Source: Parapristionchus giblindavisi (taxonomy: Eukaryota; Nematoda; Chromadorea; Rhabditida; Diplogasteridae). From it: a DNA stretch of 64,000 bases. Positions 60,828-64,000 of this stretch are shown here, piece after piece. The notes under the pieces are model-generated. The model saw nothing but the letters and a program-made list of their open reading frames with translations, was not told the DNA's origin and did not search any database. The position numbers and the translations under genes were made by a program. Positions within the stretch are counted from its first letter, which is position 1, and the number at the start of each line of letters is the position of its first letter. The DNA is taken from NCBI GenBank assembly GCA_943737045.1, contig CALSFV010000048.1, positions 558,001 to 622,000 on the forward strand. Direction: 5' to 3'.

Positions 60828-60928
60828 ATGCATCGTTCCATTAGCCTTACGTGACCTCAGCCGTAACGAAGGAGATGCGGCGGAGGAGGTTACGGCGTAG
60901 GCACCACGTAAGGCAAATGTAACGATGC
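60828..60928. mobile_element. Short palindromic insertion
   Basis: Arms TGCATCGTT.CATTAGCCTTACGTG and inverse around a GC-rich centre (GATGCGGCGGAGGAGG). It interrupts the repeat unit between CTCCTTGTTTA and TTAGAAATACTGG, which are joined (TTTTTAGAAATATTGG) in the copies at 53050 and 62840, so it is an insertion with visible empty sites. Confidence 0.75.
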
Positions 60929-62140
60929 ATTAGAAATACTGGTGACTTGCGGTAATCATTTTCGGTAGCTCACTCCTGATTAGATTACGGTAGCTAAGTT
61001 CTTCCCAATCATAACTAATTCCTTTTGCAAATTCGGTGAATAGAAATATTTTATCTACAATAAAATCATCCTAGACCTACTTAGATGCTCAAAATTGGAA
61101 TGCGAACATCAAAAGTACCAAGTCAAAATGAAAAACAACTATACATAAAAACGAACGTAGAGCGGCATAGGTCGAAAAGTATGTTACAAAGTAGCAAGCC
61201 TGAACGCATTTTGAGCCAAAATTTCCGAAAAATAGGAAAAACCTGATCGAATTTTTAAATCCTAATTATTCGACCTATGCATAGAGGATGAAAATACTCT
61301 ATGCTCGCCCCACCACTGGTACCAGTGGGGCTCCTCCAAAACCTTCTCCCTTCACGGTGGCGACTTGATCAAAGTCGAGGACCGCAAGGAAACGTCGTGA
61401 GCCACTGCTCCGAAGATCTTATCTCATGAGATAATTTTGATCACCGAAGAAGGAAAGTGAGGGGGCGCGAGGAGTGCGTGGCCACTAACACTGCCAGAGG
61501 GAATCGTCATCCAGATGTCATTAGAGACTGCGGCGTACTTTAGACGGGTTTGGTTGGAGAGAGAGGGTGAGAATATAGAGAGTTTACGCAATTCTCACAA
61601 TGAGATTTGCATAGACCTACGGGTTTTGTTGGAGAGAGGATGAGAGGATACCGGATCCATGCAAATCTCACATTGAGATTTGCATATACCCGCTATCAAG
61701 GTAGTGCGGAAATACAAAAAAAATTTCTTTGTGGAGCAATTTTTTCCGGTATCCAGTTTTTTTTTTCTTGGAAATAATCTAGTACATCATCTCAACTTGA
61801 CTGATTAACTATCTGATCTGTTTTCCGATTTTCGGAGAAATAATTTTGGGATTTTTGTCTCGTTGTGTATTGACTGTGCAGTTCATTTGATATTGAACAC
61901 GTGATAAACACTTCCTTTTGTCACTCCAACAACAGAAAACTGACGATATTAGAAATTTTATGAACTCGGACAGGACATACACTACGAAGCAACACAATTA
62001 ATCAATCATGGTTTACAATGATCAATGCCGCACACTCCTTCCCAATCGGAGAATGACGAGCGAGCTACGTACTCCTGAAGGGATTATCGATTGATTCAGA
62101 GAATTTGTTAATTGATTTCGCGAATATATTGATCGATTAC

Positions 62141-62209
62141 CTTGAAGGCAGCGAAAGGAATCCATCCTTTGCCGTCTGCCTTGGATGAGAGTTCGGGAAC
62201 AAGAAGAGC
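62141..62209 (-). CDS. 23-codon exon, duplicated (inner copy) of an unrecognised gene
   Basis: Minus strand: acceptor ATAG, then a 69-nt phase-0 exon reading ALLVPELSSKADGKGWIPFA plus AFK, then donor GTAATCGA. The same exon at 63838-63770 reads ALLVPDLASK in place of ALLVPELSSK. Most differences are at third positions or conservative, which is what selection on protein sequence leaves. Family not recognised. Confidence 0.6.
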
Positions 62210-62569
62210 CTATACGATTGTTGATTGATTGATTTATTATTGATTGATCAATTATCCATTGATTGATTGATTGATGATCGATTGATAAATTATCAATTGC
62301 TCTTCCTTGCTACTAACATTCCCATCCTTGGTTACGACTTATAATTATTTGTTGTTGAATTATGTTCTTGATCTTGTTCTTTGTTGATGTTGTGATTTTC
62401 ATGACTTGACTAAAAGAATAATTTTGTTAAACACGAAAATTTATATATTTTGAGGCATATTTCGATTTTTCCGAAATTTTCCGTATTTTCCGAATTTTCC
62501 GAAAAATAATTTCGGAAAATTTCCGTTTTCCGAAATTTTCCGAAAACAATTTTCCGCACAGCCCTGGTA

Positions 62570-63740
62570 CGCACTGTCACATTGGATGTTGTTCGATAGG
62601 TCATTCGATATCGATGCGTACGCAAGAGGGATAGGAGGCGGAGTCAATGCAGGGGAGAGAGAAAAGAGAGAGATAAGGAAACTCACACAGCGCTGTTGAA
62701 GAAATTTCAAAATCATCAAGTTAACATCTACAAAAACACCGAAACTAGAAAGTAGCAATTAGGAGATGTATAGGGTGCGAACATATTGGTTTCACTCACA
62801 GATTCAAAAGAAAATATTTGTAATAACAGTTTATCTAATTTTTAGAAATATTGGTAACTTGCGGTAATCATTTTCGGTAGATCATTCATGATTGGCTCTT
62901 CACCAATTATACTTAATTTATAATTTACAATTTCGCTGAAATAGTTTAATAAAATCATCCTTAAAGCATACCTACTTAGATATTCAAAATTGGAATGCGA
63001 CTATCAACGGTACAAAGTCAAAAAAAAGAAAAAAAATATATATATAAATTTTCAGAAAGAACGGAATGTAGATTTTATCTGCTCGCCCCTCCACCGGTAC
63101 CGGTGGGACTCCTCCAAAACCATCTCCCTTCACGGTGGCGACTTGATCAAAGTCAAGGACCGCAAGGGAACGCCGGGAGTCAGGGTAGAGCGGAAAATTT
63201 CGAAAAAAATTTCTTTGTAGAGTATTTCTTTCCGTTATCCAGTTTTTACTCGAAATAATCTAGTACATAATCTCTACCTGACTGATTAACTATCAGAGCT
63301 GTTTTCCGATTTTCAGAGAAACAATATCGGGATTTTTTGTTTGATTTTTGTGTATGACGTAGTTGACTGTGCAGCTCATTTGATATTGAACACGTGATAA
63401 ACAATTCCTTTTATCCCTCAATAAAGCAGATGTTAGTAAAAAAAATCTTCATCAAAATGAGAAAGAATCTGTGAGCGAAATACAGTTCGGAAAGAACAGA
63501 ACTGTAGAAGCACTCTTGCAAACACTACGAAGCAACACAATTAATTATCGATTGATCAATTATCGATTCAATCATGGTTTGCAATGATCAATGCCGCACA
63601 CTCCTTCTCAATCGGAGAATGACGAGCGAGCCACGTACTCCTGAAGGGATTATCGATTGATTCATAGAATTTTTTAATTGATTTGGAGATTATATCGATT
63701 GATTTTGAGATTATATCGATTCCTTTCGAGATTATATCCA
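62570..63740. repeat. Segmental duplication, right copy (pair of 55360-56590)
   Basis: See the left copy. This one keeps the exon at its right end and lies directly left of the edge gene. A third, more diverged relative is 60700-62130, with one module and the inner exon copy, and a fourth partial is 53025-53460. The array therefore has a unit of roughly 1.5 kb. Confidence 0.8.
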
Positions 63741-63769
63741 TTGATTTCGACATTTGATTGATCGATTAC

Positions 63770-64000
63770 CTTGAAGGCAGCGAAAGGAATCCATCCTTTG
63801 CCATCGGCTTTGGATGCGAGGTCAGGAACAAGAAGAGCCTAGATGATTATTGATTTATTTTTTGATTGATTATTGATTGATCAACTATCGATTGGTTGAT
63901 TGATTATTGAGTGATCAACTATCGATTGATTGATTGATTATCGATTGACACATCAATCTAAACTTACGGGATATATGACGTGATCATCCACTGGATTAGG
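63770..64000 (-). CDS. Two exons of an unrecognised minus-strand gene running off the right edge
   Basis: Exon from beyond 64000 to 63968 reads PNPVDDHVIYP up to a GTAAGTTT donor. The next exon 63838-63770 reads ALLVPDLASKADGKGWIPFA plus AFK between a CTAG acceptor and a GTAATCGA donor. Both are phase 0, so they join cleanly. The intron is ~130 bp of ATTGATTG simple sequence. A duplicate of the second exon is at 62209-62141, a further ~1.6 kb downstream. Without the rest of the gene I cannot name it. No copy of the first exon was seen near the inner duplicate. Confidence 0.6.

Larger units (their letters stand above)
53359..63171. repeat. Conserved ~90-bp module in six copies
   Basis: Copies at about 53359-53448, 55195-55288, 55893-55983, 60472-60560, 61302-61388 and 63079-63171. 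Consensus: TGCTCGCCCCACCACCGGTA, CCGGTGGGACTCCTCCAAAA, CCTTCTCCCTTCACGGTGGC, GACTTGATCAAAGTCGAGGA, CCGCAAGG. The stem CACCGGTACCGGTG is CACTGGTACCAGTG in the 61302 copy, a paired change. Function unknown: exon, small RNA gene, SINE-like unit or protein-binding palindrome are all open. Confidence 0.7.

Noticed and set aside
53359..63171. Spliced-leader or SmY RNA genes for the ~90-bp module
   Set aside because: No conserved leader followed by a GT donor and no Sm-site-like tract was found, so only the repeat itself is reported.

Overview
The window looks like AT-rich, transposon-dense nuclear DNA of an invertebrate animal. The genes have many short exons (about 18-160 nt) with GT..AG introns, and the coding exons are clearly richer in GC than what surrounds them. 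A nematode is the best guess (inference): the casein kinase II beta exons read like nematode versions, the mobile DNA is mostly Tc1/mariner, RTE and small TIR elements, and one start codon sits directly behind a splice acceptor as in a trans-spliced operon gene. No bacterial, plasmid or phage feature was seen.

Left part (1-19.5 kb, minus strand). A complete eleven-exon gene for the regulatory beta subunit of protein kinase CK2 runs from 19484 down to 11226 (260 aa predicted). Downstream lie at least two partial tandem copies of the same gene: copy B (about 10.7-4.9 kb, exons 4-11, several damaged) and copy C (about 4.0-2.1 kb, exons 4-7). The first 160 bases repeat the intron 10 region again. 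The introns carry many TIR elements. Several have an 'empty site' in a sister copy, so insertions can be ordered against the duplications.

Middle part (19.5-39.3 kb). After a gene-poor stretch of CT-rich and TIR repeats comes a four-exon plus-strand gene for a 129-aa secretory/membrane protein (23989-26485). Then follow a 5'-truncated RTE-type retrotransposon with 85-bp flanking repeats and a decayed mariner transposase. On the minus strand a torsin-family AAA+ ATPase gene (39235-33445) is followed by a gene for a single-pass membrane protein whose lumenal part resembles the LAP1/LULL1 torsin activators (32615 to about 29006). If both calls hold, an enzyme and its activator sit next to each other, possibly in one operon.

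Right part (39.3-64 kb). This is mostly mobile and repeated DNA: a Tc1-like element with a 1253-bp second element inside it, large palindromes (45-47 kb and 56.6-57.7 kb), GIY-YIG and LINE remnants, and another Tc1 transposase relic. Two 51-bp coding-phase arrays (17-aa repeats, 49.3-50.0 and 52.4-53.0 kb) are related to each other. From 53 to 64 kb a unit of about 1.5 kb is repeated four times or more, containing a conserved ~90-bp module (six copies) and, at the right edge, tandem copies of a 23-codon exon of an unrecognised minus-strand gene.
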